NCBI RefSeq assembly: GCF_022447245.1
Contig: NZ_JAKVBC010000004.1
Span: 171,324 to 235,323 of the forward strand
Reading direction: 5' to 3'
Length of the DNA stretch: 64,000 nucleotides
Source of the DNA: Kordia sp.
GTDB lineage: Bacteria; Bacteroidota; Bacteroidia; Flavobacteriales; Flavobacteriaceae
Below the pieces are notes generated by a model. The model searched no databases. It was not told the DNA's origin and was given only the letters and a program-made list of their open reading frames with translations. Below are positions 16,401 to 23,890 of this stretch, piece after piece. Each line of letters opens with the position of its first letter. Within the stretch, counting starts at the first letter, position 1. Made by a program: the position numbers and the translations under genes.

Positions 16401-17752
16401 TCAACTACTTCAAATGGATCGTCTCTAATTGTAAAGCTTTCCTCAGTACATCCTGTTGCGTTTCCGTTTGCGTTATAGGGTGTAATTGTTACATATATAA
16501 TTGTAGAGAATGGCATTGTTCCTGGATCATATGTATTTACTAATCCAACATCAACAGCATTTGCAATATCTGTTCCTCCAGGTGTTGTTCCCATAGAAAC
16601 TAAATATCCCGTTGGAGCACCTGTTGCAGTTCCCCATGTAATATCGTCTTCTTCGTTAACATCAATAGAACCATCCGTTGGAGAAGTTAAAGATACACAT
16701 GTTGGAGGCACTGAGTCATCCACACATGATACTGTAAAGTCCCATGGAGTATATCCTTCTGATTGACATCCAAAGATTCCATCAGACTGGATCATGATTG
16801 TAATACTTGGCCCTGAAGATTCAAAAGAAAGTCCTGCCAAATCACCAGCATTTCCATATCCATTATACAATTCAGTAACACCATCAGAATCAAAGATGAT
16901 TAATTCATCCCAGTTATTCTCTACTTGTCCTGCATTAAATACAACTGCTAAGTTTGAACCATCAGTACTTGCGAAGTTAAACATTGTATTGTCATTATTA
17001 CCATAACAGAAACCTGTATTATTTACAGGTCCGGCAGCACAATCTACAGGTGTATTTGGATCGTCTTCTGTTGTAAACATAGATTCCGTACATCCTGCAC
17101 TATTCCCATTAGCATTGTAAGGTGTAATAGTAACATAAATATCCGAAGAATAAGGGAGTGTTCCCGGATCATACGTATTTACTAATCCAGCATCAACCAT
17201 ATTGGCGATATCTGTTCCTCCTGGAGTTGTACCAATAGAAACTAAATATCCTTGTGGTCCACCTGTTGCAGATCCCCAAGTAATATCACTTTCTACATTC
17301 ACATCAACTTCACCATTCGTTGGTGCTGTTACTGCCACACATGAAGGTGGTTGTGTAGTGTCTACACAGGATATTGTGAAATCCCAAGGTGTGTAATTAT
17401 TGGTCATACAGTTTACAGAACCGTCAGAAGTAATTCCTATTGTAATGGTATCTCCTGTAGATTCAAAAGAAAGACCTGTTAAATCTCCTCCTGCTCCATA
17501 ACCATTATAAATTTGAGTTGCTCCGTCAGAGTCGGTAATGATAAGTTCATCCCAGTTATTCTCTACTTGTCCGGCGTTGAAGACGACTGCCAGTGGTGAT
17601 CCATCACTACTTGTGTATGTGAAGGTCGTTGTATCATTGTTTCCATAACAGAAACCTGTGTTGTTTACAGGTCCAGCAGCACAATCTATTGTCTGCCCAT
17701 ATGATAACACACTGAAAAAGGTCACCATGATCAACAAGGTAATTTTTTTCAT
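13481..17752 (-). CDS. Large repeat-rich surface protein with type-B T9SS sorting domain
   Basis: This encodes 1423 residues. A signal peptide (LLIMVTFFSVLSYGQ) is followed by four units of about 214 residues. Each has a CUB-like part (DCAAGPVNNTGFCYGNNDTT, then FNAGQVENNWDELII) and an Ig/FnIII-like part (PTNGEVDVNVESDITWGSA). A region from about 880 to 1120 looks like another beta-sandwich domain, and Ig-like segments follow. The last 80 residues (FPQGISPNGDNLNDTWDLRA, VYQKNQYTNEWRGQ, GTYFYVLRLENG) are the gliding-motility-associated C-terminal domain, type B. It is exported by T9SS and held by the PorP/SprF protein downstream, probably as an adhesin. Confidence 0.9.
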   Translation of the reverse strand: MKKITLLIMVTFFSVLSYGQTIDCAAGPVNNTGFCYGNNDTTTFTYTSSDGSPLAVVFNAGQVENNWDELIITDSDGATQIYNGYGAGGDLTGLSFESTGDTITIGITSDGSVNCMTNNYTPWDFTISCVDTTQPPSCVAVTAPTNGEVDVNVESDITWGSATGGPQGYLVSIGTTPGGTDIANMVDAGLVNTYDPGTLPYSSDIYVTITPYNANGNSAGCTESMFTTEDDPNTPVDCAAGPVNNTGFCYGNNDNTMFNFASTDGSNLAVVFNAGQVENNWDELIIFDSDGVTELYNGYGNAGDLAGLSFESSGPSITIMIQSDGIFGCQSEGYTPWDFTVSCVDDSVPPTCVSLTSPTDGSIDVNEEDDITWGTATGAPTGYLVSMGTTPGGTDIANAVDVGLVNTYDPGTMPFSTIIYVTITPYNANGNATGCTEESFTIRDDPFEVVDCAAAPINNVGFCYTSGVTTRFSYRSSDGTSTLAVSFNAGQVENNWDELNIYDSDGTTLLYSGYGNAGDLAGLAFESTGDSIIIEVTPDGSISCQTQGYTPWDFIVGCIDPLAPPSCVSLTFPTDGATAVEIDQNITWGSAIGSPAGYILSVGTTPGGTDIVNGEDVGLVNTYALDTEYSTTYYVTILPYNGNGLATGCIEESFTTRPDPNQVFNLVCADGAINVSHCYTNNDDNTFLFTSDTGFPVRLSFLTGTIVDDNDTITIYDGSDATGPVLFDGNNAGDLTGLIVESTGGNIFMVVNSGGFTSCASGNGTTWEWTAECLTCFKPTATYTVVEDCAQGEQFLVEVEILATGDAMSITITDDFGSAPQVVTAEGVYTFGPYPNATPVVFTVADTDDTNCVLTSDPQTQAFCPDQACSIINAGYDQSQTCDVTSTDLSATFMASAITSDTSTYTISDLQCPPDNLTGEPTSITLDDRYSSAVDIGFTFYYFGTAYTQLSIGANGLISFDPADVGAFCPWNFAPGDLLPTPAVPDNAIHGAYHDIDPGVAGDHYIEYAVVGTAPTRQFKATFFDVPHFGCNDIMTTQQIILYESSNVIDVILIEKPFCPTWNDGGIAIVGIQNAGGTVGYAPPGRNNGVWEVTEQELWRFVPDGNPNYTFEWLDPDGNVISNDTDITVSPTEDTTYTASITYALADGSLVTLTDDVTVTVQKNPEVGPAGPLEVCDEDLDNIAEFDLTSVEGDLLLPNDPADPITVTYYESMTDAEAGTGMLADPTAYTSGGGTVYVRLTNDDTGCYATGSFQVVVLDQIDPASIGLEGECINDEYTITVSPLNNGYDPATVTYEWSGGSSSDNDGSTFIATDDGEYTVTITTAEGCSSSQTFTVINSMCSFPQGISPNGDNLNDTWDLRAFRVQELEIFNSHGRSVYQKNQYTNEWRGQTNDNDELPVGTYFYVLRLENGEAKNGWIYLNK
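15757..17690 (-). repeat. Four long repeats within the T9SS cargo
   Basis: Related units begin near 17690, 17047, 16405 and 15757, a period of 642-648 bases. The first three are close copies at protein level; the fourth is more diverged. They encode the CUB-like plus Ig-like pairs. Confidence 0.8.
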
Positions 17753-17843
17753 AAAAAAGTTGGTTAATAGTTAGTAGCCCTAAAAATAGTAAAAAAATAT
17801 AAACTTAACTTTACTTTAACACTTTAGTTGAAAAAAATCAAAT

Positions 17844-18806
17844 TTAGTCATTAAATTTTAATCGTATGTAAACAGGAAAATGATCACTATATCCGCCTAA
17901 ATATTTTCTACCAGCATAGGTTCTGAAAGGATTTCCTTTATACTTCCCTTTCCACTGTGTCAAAAAGTGATTGTCAAAAATATCTGCAGAGGCAAAACTG
18001 TGGGTGTTTTTTTTATAATCGAAGAAATTGGTTGTGAAAATTATTTGATCAAACAGGTTCCATTCACCTTTATAATTAAGACTACCTTTATACATAGTCA
18101 ATAGTTTTTCCATCGGATTGTACAAATCCGTACCCATTAGATATTGTTGTATACTTTCACTAGTTGGATCGTCATTAAAATCACCCATAATGATGATATG
18201 AGGATCTTCTTCATCTACTTGGATGTAGTTTATTTTTTCTCTTACCGTTTCTGCAGCTTTGATACGTTTGTGCGCAGTTTCATCTGCTCCATCTCTACGA
18301 GAAGACCAATGGTTGACAAATATGTGAATTGGTTCATTATTTAATAAGCCTTTTACATATAATGTATCTCTTGTAAAATCACGATTTCCATCTTCATTAT
18401 ATAATAGTATTGGAATAGATTCTGATTCAAGCACTTCAAAGAAATCCGTTTGATATAATAATCCGACATCTATACCACGTTCATCTGGTGAGTTGTAGTG
18501 TACAAAATCATAATTGTATTCTTGAAGTTGTTTAGATTCAATCAGATCACTCAGTACTTTTTTATTTTCTACCTCAGCAACTCCTAATATTACAGGAGCA
18601 TTGTTAGCTTCGTCTGGCCCTAAGCTTGAGATAGCCGAGCCCAACTTGTAGATTTTCTTTTCGTACCGTTTTGGAGTCCAATTACGATCAGATTCTGGCA
18701 AAAAATCATTATCCAGCGCATACTTATCATCTTCTGTATCAAATAAATTCTCAAGATTATAAAATGCCACCGTATGATATTTGCGTTTCGTATTTTTTTT
18801 CTCCAT
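17844..18806 (-). CDS. Endonuclease/exonuclease/phosphatase-family protein
   Basis: This encodes 320 residues. The N-terminus has HTVAFYNLENLFDTEDD, the metal-binding Asn and Glu motif of the EEP fold. HIFVNHWSSRRDG and IIIMGDFNDDPTSES give the central His and the Asp-x-Asn pair. GGYSDHFPVYIRLKF at the end holds the catalytic Asp-His. No signal peptide is visible, so it is likely cytoplasmic, unlike many secreted relatives. Family members cut DNA, RNA or phosphoesters; the substrate cannot be told. The gene lies between the T9SS operon and hflX, transcribed away from hflX. Confidence 0.88.
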   Translation of the reverse strand: MEKKNTKRKYHTVAFYNLENLFDTEDDKYALDNDFLPESDRNWTPKRYEKKIYKLGSAISSLGPDEANNAPVILGVAEVENKKVLSDLIESKQLQEYNYDFVHYNSPDERGIDVGLLYQTDFFEVLESESIPILLYNEDGNRDFTRDTLYVKGLLNNEPIHIFVNHWSSRRDGADETAHKRIKAAETVREKINYIQVDEEDPHIIIMGDFNDDPTSESIQQYLMGTDLYNPMEKLLTMYKGSLNYKGEWNLFDQIIFTTNFFDYKKNTHSFASADIFDNHFLTQWKGKYKGNPFRTYAGRKYLGGYSDHFPVYIRLKFND

Positions 18807-18865
18807 AAAATGTACTAAAGTCTGTTTCTGATTATAAAAGTACTAAAATCAATAAAGGAAATGTG

Positions 18866-18873
18866 TAACTTTG
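18866..18873 (+). promoter_or_regulatory. -7 element of hflX
   Basis: TAACTTTG matches TAnnTTTG and lies 16 bases upstream of the hflX ATG, so the leader would be very short. No TTG is found at the usual distance. Confidence 0.5.
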
Positions 18874-18889
18874 CTTTTTAATTTTATTT

Positions 18890-20101
18890 ATGCTAGAAAA
18901 GAAAGCCATTGCGTATGAACGCGCCGTACTTATCGGAGTGATCACTAAAGATCAAGATGAAACCAAATCGAAAGAGTATATGGACGAGCTTGAATTTTTA
19001 ACGTACACCGCTGGCGGCGAAGTCATAAAACGCTTTACACAGAAGATTGATATTCCAAATCCAAAAACATTTATCGGAACAGGAAAAATGGAAGAAGTAG
19101 AACAGTTTGTAAAGTCAAACGAAATTGGTTCAGTGATTTTTGATGACGAATTATCACCTTCGCAACAAAAAAATATAGAACGTTTGCTGAAGTGCAAGAT
19201 TATTGACAGAACAGGTTTGATCTTAGATATTTTTGCACAACGTGCGAAAACGAGCTATGCGCGTACACAAGTAGAATTAGCGCAATATCAATATTTGCTA
19301 CCACGATTGACAGGTTTATGGACACACTTGGAACGTCAACGAGGTGGAATTGGAATGCGTGGACCAGGAGAAACAGAGATTGAAACCGATAGACGTATTG
19401 TTCGTGATAAAATTGCCTTGTTGCGTAAAAAGATGGTGACCATTGATAAGCAAATGGCAGTACAACGCGGAAATAGAGGCGCATTGATTCGTGTAGCTTT
19501 GGTAGGATATACCAATGTTGGAAAATCTACTTTAATGAATGTGGTGAGTAAAAGCGATGTGTTTGCCGAAAACAAATTGTTTGCTACGCTCGATACTACA
19601 GTACGAAAAGTTGTGATTGGGAATCTTCCGTTTTTATTAAGTGATACAGTAGGATTCATTCGAAAATTACCTACACAATTGGTTGATTCGTTTAAAAGTA
19701 CACTTGACGAAGTTAGAGAAGCTGATTTGTTATTACATGTCGTAGATATTTCGCATCCTAATTTTGAAGATCACATTGCTTCGGTAAATCAGATTTTAAG
19801 TGAAATTAAAAGTGCTGATAAACCAACGGTCATGGTTTTTAATAAAATTGATGCATATACACACCAAACTATTGCTAGTGACGATTTGGTAACCGAAAAA
19901 ACCAAAGCGCATTATACTTTAGATGACTGGAAAAAAACATGGATGAATTCGTCTGCAGAAGAAGTGTTATTTATTTCTGCGATTAACAAAGAGAACTTAG
20001 ACGAGTTTAAACATAAAGTATATAACGTTGTGCGTGAAATTCACGTCACACGTTTTCCGTATAACAATTTCTTGTATCCTGACTATGAAGAGTTCACATA
20101 A
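18890..20101 (+). CDS. hflX: GTPase HflX
   Basis: This encodes 403 residues. The N-terminal HflX domain contains NPKTFIGTGKMEEVEQFV and DDELSPSQQKNIE, and the glycine-rich linker RGGIGMRGPGETEIETDRR is diagnostic. The GTPase domain (about 200-370) has G1 VGYTNVGKST, G3 DTVGF and G4 NKID. HflX binds the large ribosomal subunit and splits stalled or heat-stressed ribosomes. The gene stands alone with its own -7 element and a strong terminator. ATG at 18890 fits the family's N-terminus. Confidence 0.96.
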   Translation: MLEKKAIAYERAVLIGVITKDQDETKSKEYMDELEFLTYTAGGEVIKRFTQKIDIPNPKTFIGTGKMEEVEQFVKSNEIGSVIFDDELSPSQQKNIERLLKCKIIDRTGLILDIFAQRAKTSYARTQVELAQYQYLLPRLTGLWTHLERQRGGIGMRGPGETEIETDRRIVRDKIALLRKKMVTIDKQMAVQRGNRGALIRVALVGYTNVGKSTLMNVVSKSDVFAENKLFATLDTTVRKVVIGNLPFLLSDTVGFIRKLPTQLVDSFKSTLDEVREADLLLHVVDISHPNFEDHIASVNQILSEIKSADKPTVMVFNKIDAYTHQTIASDDLVTEKTKAHYTLDDWKKTWMNSSAEEVLFISAINKENLDEFKHKVYNVVREIHVTRFPYNNFLYPDYEEFT

Positions 20102-20108
20102 AACCCAT

Positions 20109-20140
20109 AAAAAAGAGTCTATATAACTAGGCTCTTTTTT
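20109..20140 (+). terminator. Bidirectional terminator after hflX
   Basis: AAAAAAGAGTC pairs with GGCTCTTTTTT, with one G-T pair and a 10-base loop. T-runs on both strands suit the convergent hflX and coiled-coil protein genes. Confidence 0.85.
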
Positions 20141-20142
20141 AT

Positions 20143-21477
20143 TTATCTATCTTCTTCAATCCAAGTCCCTACAATTCCTTTACTTCCCAAGCTATATCCT
20201 AAACGATAGCTTCCTTCTTTTTTCATTTCAATATATTTTCCTGGAGCAGGAATAATACCATTATCTCGAAGAATTGTATTGTACGTCGCCACTAAATTTG
20301 ACGCTAATTTTTGCCCATTTTGTGTAATTGCATCACCATCAATCAACAACTTTACAGCTTCATCTGTAGAAGCAATATGTCCTCCTTTATATAAATCGTT
20401 AAATACCTTTTTGATTTTAGCATTTAAACCAATTATAACGATGTGATCATCTTTTTTGTAAAAGGAAAAATCTGCATTCGATTGGATTCCTGCTTTCCGA
20501 AACATGCCTGAGTATTTCTCATATTGTGCTTCAGCAAGTGCTTTTCCGTTAACATACATTTGATCTTTTTCATTGGTAAATGTTACTTCGTTAGTAGATT
20601 TAATCAAGTTATCTTTTACCAAAGAAGCTAACAAGCTTTCTTGCACTTCTGGCCAAATCCAATTAAGATTTGAACCAGAAGTTGTTGTTGTATATTTTGT
20701 TTTAGGATCGTCTAACAAGCGCTTGATATAACTACTTACACCGCCTTTATGACGTGCTTTTTCTTCCAAGCGTTTTGCTTCACGTTCTACGCGTTTTGCC
20801 TCACGTTCAATGCGCTTAGCATCACGCTCTATACGTTTACGATCTTGTTCCATACGTGCTTTTTCACGCTCTACTTCTCTTACTATACGTTTTTCATCGC
20901 GCTCTTTTTGTTGTTCTAAATGTTGCAATTCACGTTCGTACTGTCTTTCCAAACGTTCTACTTCACGTTTCATACGTTCTGCTTCTCTTCGTACACGATC
21001 TGCTTCACGCTGTACACGCTCACGCTCTACTTTTGAATTGCTCCCTGAAATGATCACTTTCGCGTCATTCCCTAATCCTTTAAATTTTTCTGCTAAATCA
21101 GGTGAAGCAACCTCTAAATCAACTGTAATACGTAAACTTTTTTCTGTTAGTTTTACATAATACACTTTTTCGTCATTGCTCCATTTAGAAAATCCACTTC
21201 CAACATCCATGTGCTTCACTCCTAGCGTATTTTCAATTAATAATTTCAACTTTGCGTATCTGCTTTTTGGAAAACGCGCTCGCAATTTGTAGTCTTCATC
21301 TGTTTGGCTGATTGAAATAGAAGTATTTTCATTACTATTACTACTTCTGGAAGAACTACTATAGCTTGATGAAGAAGTTGAATTTGTTGCTGGCGGCGTT
21401 GGCGGCTCTGGTGTTATTTGTGCATTTCCAACCCAAAATGAAAGTATTAAAACGGTTGTTATGAATATTTTTTGCAT
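20143..21477 (-). CDS. Secreted or periplasmic protein with Arg/Glu-rich coiled coil
   Basis: This encodes 444 residues. The N-terminus is a signal peptide (ITTVLILSFWVGNAQ) followed by a Pro/Ser/Asn-rich stretch (about 22-55). A folded region (about 60-150) comes next. A very charged, uninterrupted helix with RREAERMKREVERLERQYER and similar repeats runs from about 150 to 245 and should form a coiled coil or single alpha helix. The rest (about 250-444) includes TNEKDQMYVNGKALAEAQYE, a pattern seen in Bacteroidetes envelope proteins located near sensor systems. It lies just downstream of the two-component regulator gene, 30 bases away, and may be co-transcribed with it. I do not assign a function. 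Confidence 0.8.
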   Translation of the reverse strand: MQKIFITTVLILSFWVGNAQITPEPPTPPATNSTSSSSYSSSSRSSNSNENTSISISQTDEDYKLRARFPKSRYAKLKLLIENTLGVKHMDVGSGFSKWSNDEKVYYVKLTEKSLRITVDLEVASPDLAEKFKGLGNDAKVIISGSNSKVERERVQREADRVRREAERMKREVERLERQYERELQHLEQQKERDEKRIVREVEREKARMEQDRKRIERDAKRIEREAKRVEREAKRLEEKARHKGGVSSYIKRLLDDPKTKYTTTTSGSNLNWIWPEVQESLLASLVKDNLIKSTNEVTFTNEKDQMYVNGKALAEAQYEKYSGMFRKAGIQSNADFSFYKKDDHIVIIGLNAKIKKVFNDLYKGGHIASTDEAVKLLIDGDAITQNGQKLASNLVATYNTILRDNGIIPAPGKYIEMKKEGSYRLGYSLGSKGIVGTWIEEDR

Positions 21478-21507
21478 GTTTTCTAACTTTTTGATGATGT
21501 ATAATTT

Positions 21508-22224
21508 TTAATTTGTGACGATTTTAAACGTCAATCCTACGCCACGTGTACTTTCTATGGCAATAGCAGGATCTTTTTTAAAATATTTTCGGAGTCGGCT
21601 AATGAATACATCCATGCTTCTTCCAGAAAAGAAATCGTCATTTCCCCAAACATTTTCAAGAACGTCTTCTCGTTTTATCATTTGGTTTTTGTGATCGTAG
21701 AAATACTGAATAAGTTGCGCTTCTTTCTCAGTAATTCGCTGTGTTTCTCCATTGAATTTCAATTGATAGTTTACGGTATCAAAAACATATTTCCCAATTG
21801 CATATTGTTGTTCGTTTTTTGATGAAATGATTGTTTTTTGCGCTCGTTTCAATATATTTTGTAAGCGTAATACTAAAATATCTGCTTCAAATGGTTTGAC
21901 GATATAATCGTCGGCTCCGAGTTTTAATCCTCGTATTTTATCTTCTTTCATCTTCTTAGCTGTCAAAAAGATGAAGGGAACTTCTGGATTGTGTTGAATC
22001 ACTTTTTCTGCCAATGAAAAACCATCTAGCTTCGGCATCATTACATCAAATACGCAAATATCAAATGCATATTCATACTGATGTTCGTCTGCTATAAAAA
22101 GTGTGAATGCTTCTTCTCCGTCTTTTGCCCAAGTCACATCAAAATTGTGAATCATTAAGTATTGTTTTAAAATACTTCCGAAATCATAATCGTCTTCTGC
22201 GAGTAAAACTTTGGTTTTTTGCAT
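21508..22224 (-). CDS. OmpR/PhoB-family response regulator
   Basis: This encodes 238 residues. The receiver (1-120) has the acidic pair AEDDYD, the phospho-acceptor in CVFDVMMPKLDG (Asp60) and the Lys in FLTAKK. The C-terminal winged helix (about 145-235) shows RITEKEAQLIQYFYDHKNQM and RSMDVFISRLRKYFKKDP, typical of the OmpR/PhoB group. The start ATG shares one base with the stop of the histidine kinase gene, so both are translated from one transcript. Proteins of this type bind direct repeats spaced about 11 bp. Such repeats lie between the kinase gene and the DUF5916 gene, the probable targets. Confidence 0.95.
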   Translation of the reverse strand: MQKTKVLLAEDDYDFGSILKQYLMIHNFDVTWAKDGEEAFTLFIADEHQYEYAFDICVFDVMMPKLDGFSLAEKVIQHNPEVPFIFLTAKKMKEDKIRGLKLGADDYIVKPFEADILVLRLQNILKRAQKTIISSKNEQQYAIGKYVFDTVNYQLKFNGETQRITEKEAQLIQYFYDHKNQMIKREDVLENVWGNDDFFSGRSMDVFISRLRKYFKKDPAIAIESTRGVGLTFKIVTN

Positions 22225-23618
22225 TAGTTAATTGGTATTAATATGGTAAAAGTGGTTCCTTTTTCTATTTCGCTTTGCACCGTAATTTTTCCCTGATGCG
22301 CATTTACAATTTGACTCGTATAATATAACCCAAGTCCGAGTCCTTTTACATTGTGTACATTTCCATGGCTTACTCTGTAAAATTTATCAAATATCTGCGC
22401 TTGATCTTCTGTGGCAATTCCTACACCATTATCCGTAATTTGAATTTTATATTCATTGCCTTTCAGGGATGTTTCTATAAGAATTTCCGTTTGATCATTT
22501 CCGTATTTTACCGCATTTTCTAAAATATTGAAAAGCGCTGTGGTAAAGTGAAACGTATCAATTCGTAACAATACTTCTTCAGTGTATACATTATTGATTA
22601 TGTTAAGTTGGTGTTGCTGTGTAGACAGCTTAAAGTCAGCTATTAAATCATCAAAATATTCATTATCTACCACCGTATCTTTTGATAATACAATATCATT
22701 AGCGCTCAAGCTATTTGTCAATACTTGATCGATCAATTTTTGTAAGCGTGTATTTTGTCGATCTACAATATTTAAGGTATGATCAAAAGCCTCTTCAGAA
22801 TTACGAATTTCTTTGTTTTTTAAACTTTTGGAAGCTACACCTAAAGTAGCTAAAGGTGTTTTTAATTCATGTGTAATATTGTTGATGAAATCGGTTTTAA
22901 TCTCAGTAATTTTTTTTTGTTTAATTAATGTTTTTATTGAGTAATAAAACAATCCAACAACAAAAAGAAAGAGCAATACCGAGCATATTAATAAGGTTGC
23001 CATTCGGCGATATACGATACTTTTCCAATCCGTAATTTTCATGATGTCTCTCATTTTTAACTCTACATCAAATGTGTTGGTAAAAATGCTATCATTTTCA
23101 TGGACTACATAATTAAATTCTGTAAACGTACGGGATGTTTTGATGATGTGTGAATCTTCATTTTCAAAGTTTTCTCCTAAAATAGCACCATCTTTTTGTG
23201 ACGGAATTGGGAAAATAGTATCTGCTTCTTGACCATTAAAAATTACAATGCTTGACACTTCTCGTTTATAACGAATTTTGTACCCTAAATCAATTGCTTT
23301 TAATTCTTTATTATAACGTTTCATGTAAGGTATGTTGATACTATCACCTTTTGCATGTAACTTTTGAATTACCTCAACTTTGGTAAGGCGTTTGTTTTTA
23401 TAATCGCCTAAATTAATCCGTAAATCTTCCGCCAAAACATCTACCAACGAATCCAATTCTGGATGGTTGTCAATATCAGAAATTGCATTGTCTGTTTCTT
23501 GTATGAATGCGCGCTTTTTAAGCTGATATGCGCTTTCTACCAAATATGCTTGAATTCCTGACAAAGCAATCAATGTAGCCATAGACGCAATAATTAATAT
23601 AGTGATTTTATTTTTCAT
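22224..23618 (-). CDS. Sensor histidine kinase
   Basis: This encodes 464 residues. Two membrane segments (about 5-24 and 205-230) enclose a periplasmic sensor region of roughly 180 residues. The dimerisation and phosphoacceptor motif is FINNITHELKTPLATLG (His near 250). The ATPase part has the N box NILENAVKYGND and the G boxes DNGVGI and GLGLGLYYT. It phosphorylates the response regulator encoded directly downstream. The ligand is unknown. A -7 element lies 48 bases upstream, and TTAACC repeats lie beyond it, which suggests autoregulation. Confidence 0.95.
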   Translation of the reverse strand: MKNKITILIIASMATLIALSGIQAYLVESAYQLKKRAFIQETDNAISDIDNHPELDSLVDVLAEDLRINLGDYKNKRLTKVEVIQKLHAKGDSINIPYMKRYNKELKAIDLGYKIRYKREVSSIVIFNGQEADTIFPIPSQKDGAILGENFENEDSHIIKTSRTFTEFNYVVHENDSIFTNTFDVELKMRDIMKITDWKSIVYRRMATLLICSVLLFLFVVGLFYYSIKTLIKQKKITEIKTDFINNITHELKTPLATLGVASKSLKNKEIRNSEEAFDHTLNIVDRQNTRLQKLIDQVLTNSLSANDIVLSKDTVVDNEYFDDLIADFKLSTQQHQLNIINNVYTEEVLLRIDTFHFTTALFNILENAVKYGNDQTEILIETSLKGNEYKIQITDNGVGIATEDQAQIFDKFYRVSHGNVHNVKGLGLGLYYTSQIVNAHQGKITVQSEIEKGTTFTILIPIN

Positions 23619-23665
23619 GTATAGGTTGTTGTTGGCGGTAGACTGATTTTACAGTTTCAACATTT

Positions 23666-23673
23666 CAAAAGTA
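23666..23673 (-). promoter_or_regulatory. -7 element of the two-component operon
   Basis: TACTTTTG on the minus strand fits TAnnTTTG and lies 48 bases upstream of the kinase start. No good TTG is found at -33, as is common at activated promoters. Paired TTAACC repeats lie 37 bases further upstream. Confidence 0.45.
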
Positions 23674-23710
23674 CTAATTCAGGTAGATGCGACCATAAAA
23701 AACGACATCG

Positions 23711-23727
23711 TTAACCGATCATTAACC
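23711..23727. promoter_or_regulatory. Regulator site 1: two TTAACC repeats, 11-bp spacing
   Basis: TTAACC occurs at 23711-23716 and 23722-23727, in the same orientation with a spacing of exactly 11 bp, one turn of DNA. This is the geometry bound by OmpR/PhoB-type regulators. It lies upstream of the kinase promoter. Confidence 0.6.
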
Positions 23728-23807
23728 TAAAAAACACTAAAAATAACTGTATTTACTGAGGTTTCGTTTTTATGTTAACAGAAACTACTCTTAGGTTAAA
23801 AAGTACC

Positions 23808-23835
23808 TTAACTCCTCATTAACTCCGGCTTAACC
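23808..23835. promoter_or_regulatory. Regulator site 2: three TTAAC[C/T] repeats, 11-bp spacing
   Basis: TTAACT (23808), TTAACT (23819) and TTAACC (23830) follow each other at exactly 11 bp. The array ends just before the expected -33 region of the DUF5916 gene, a class II activator position. Confidence 0.68.
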
Positions 23836-23856
23836 TGTTTATCAGAACGACTTCTT

Positions 23857-23864
23857 CACATTTG
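23857..23864 (+). promoter_or_regulatory. Weak -7 element of the DUF5916 gene
   Basis: CACATTTG is one mismatch from TAnnTTTG. With a start site near 23871 the first usable start codon is ATG 23891, which agrees with the signal peptide. Confidence 0.35.
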
Positions 23865-23890
23865 TAGTGTCAAACCAACTCATCAATCAA

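Noticed and set aside
20810..21160. Arg/Ser-rich open frame on the plus strand
   Set aside because: It is the antisense shadow of the Arg/Glu-rich coiled coil on the minus strand; it has no start signal or independent support.
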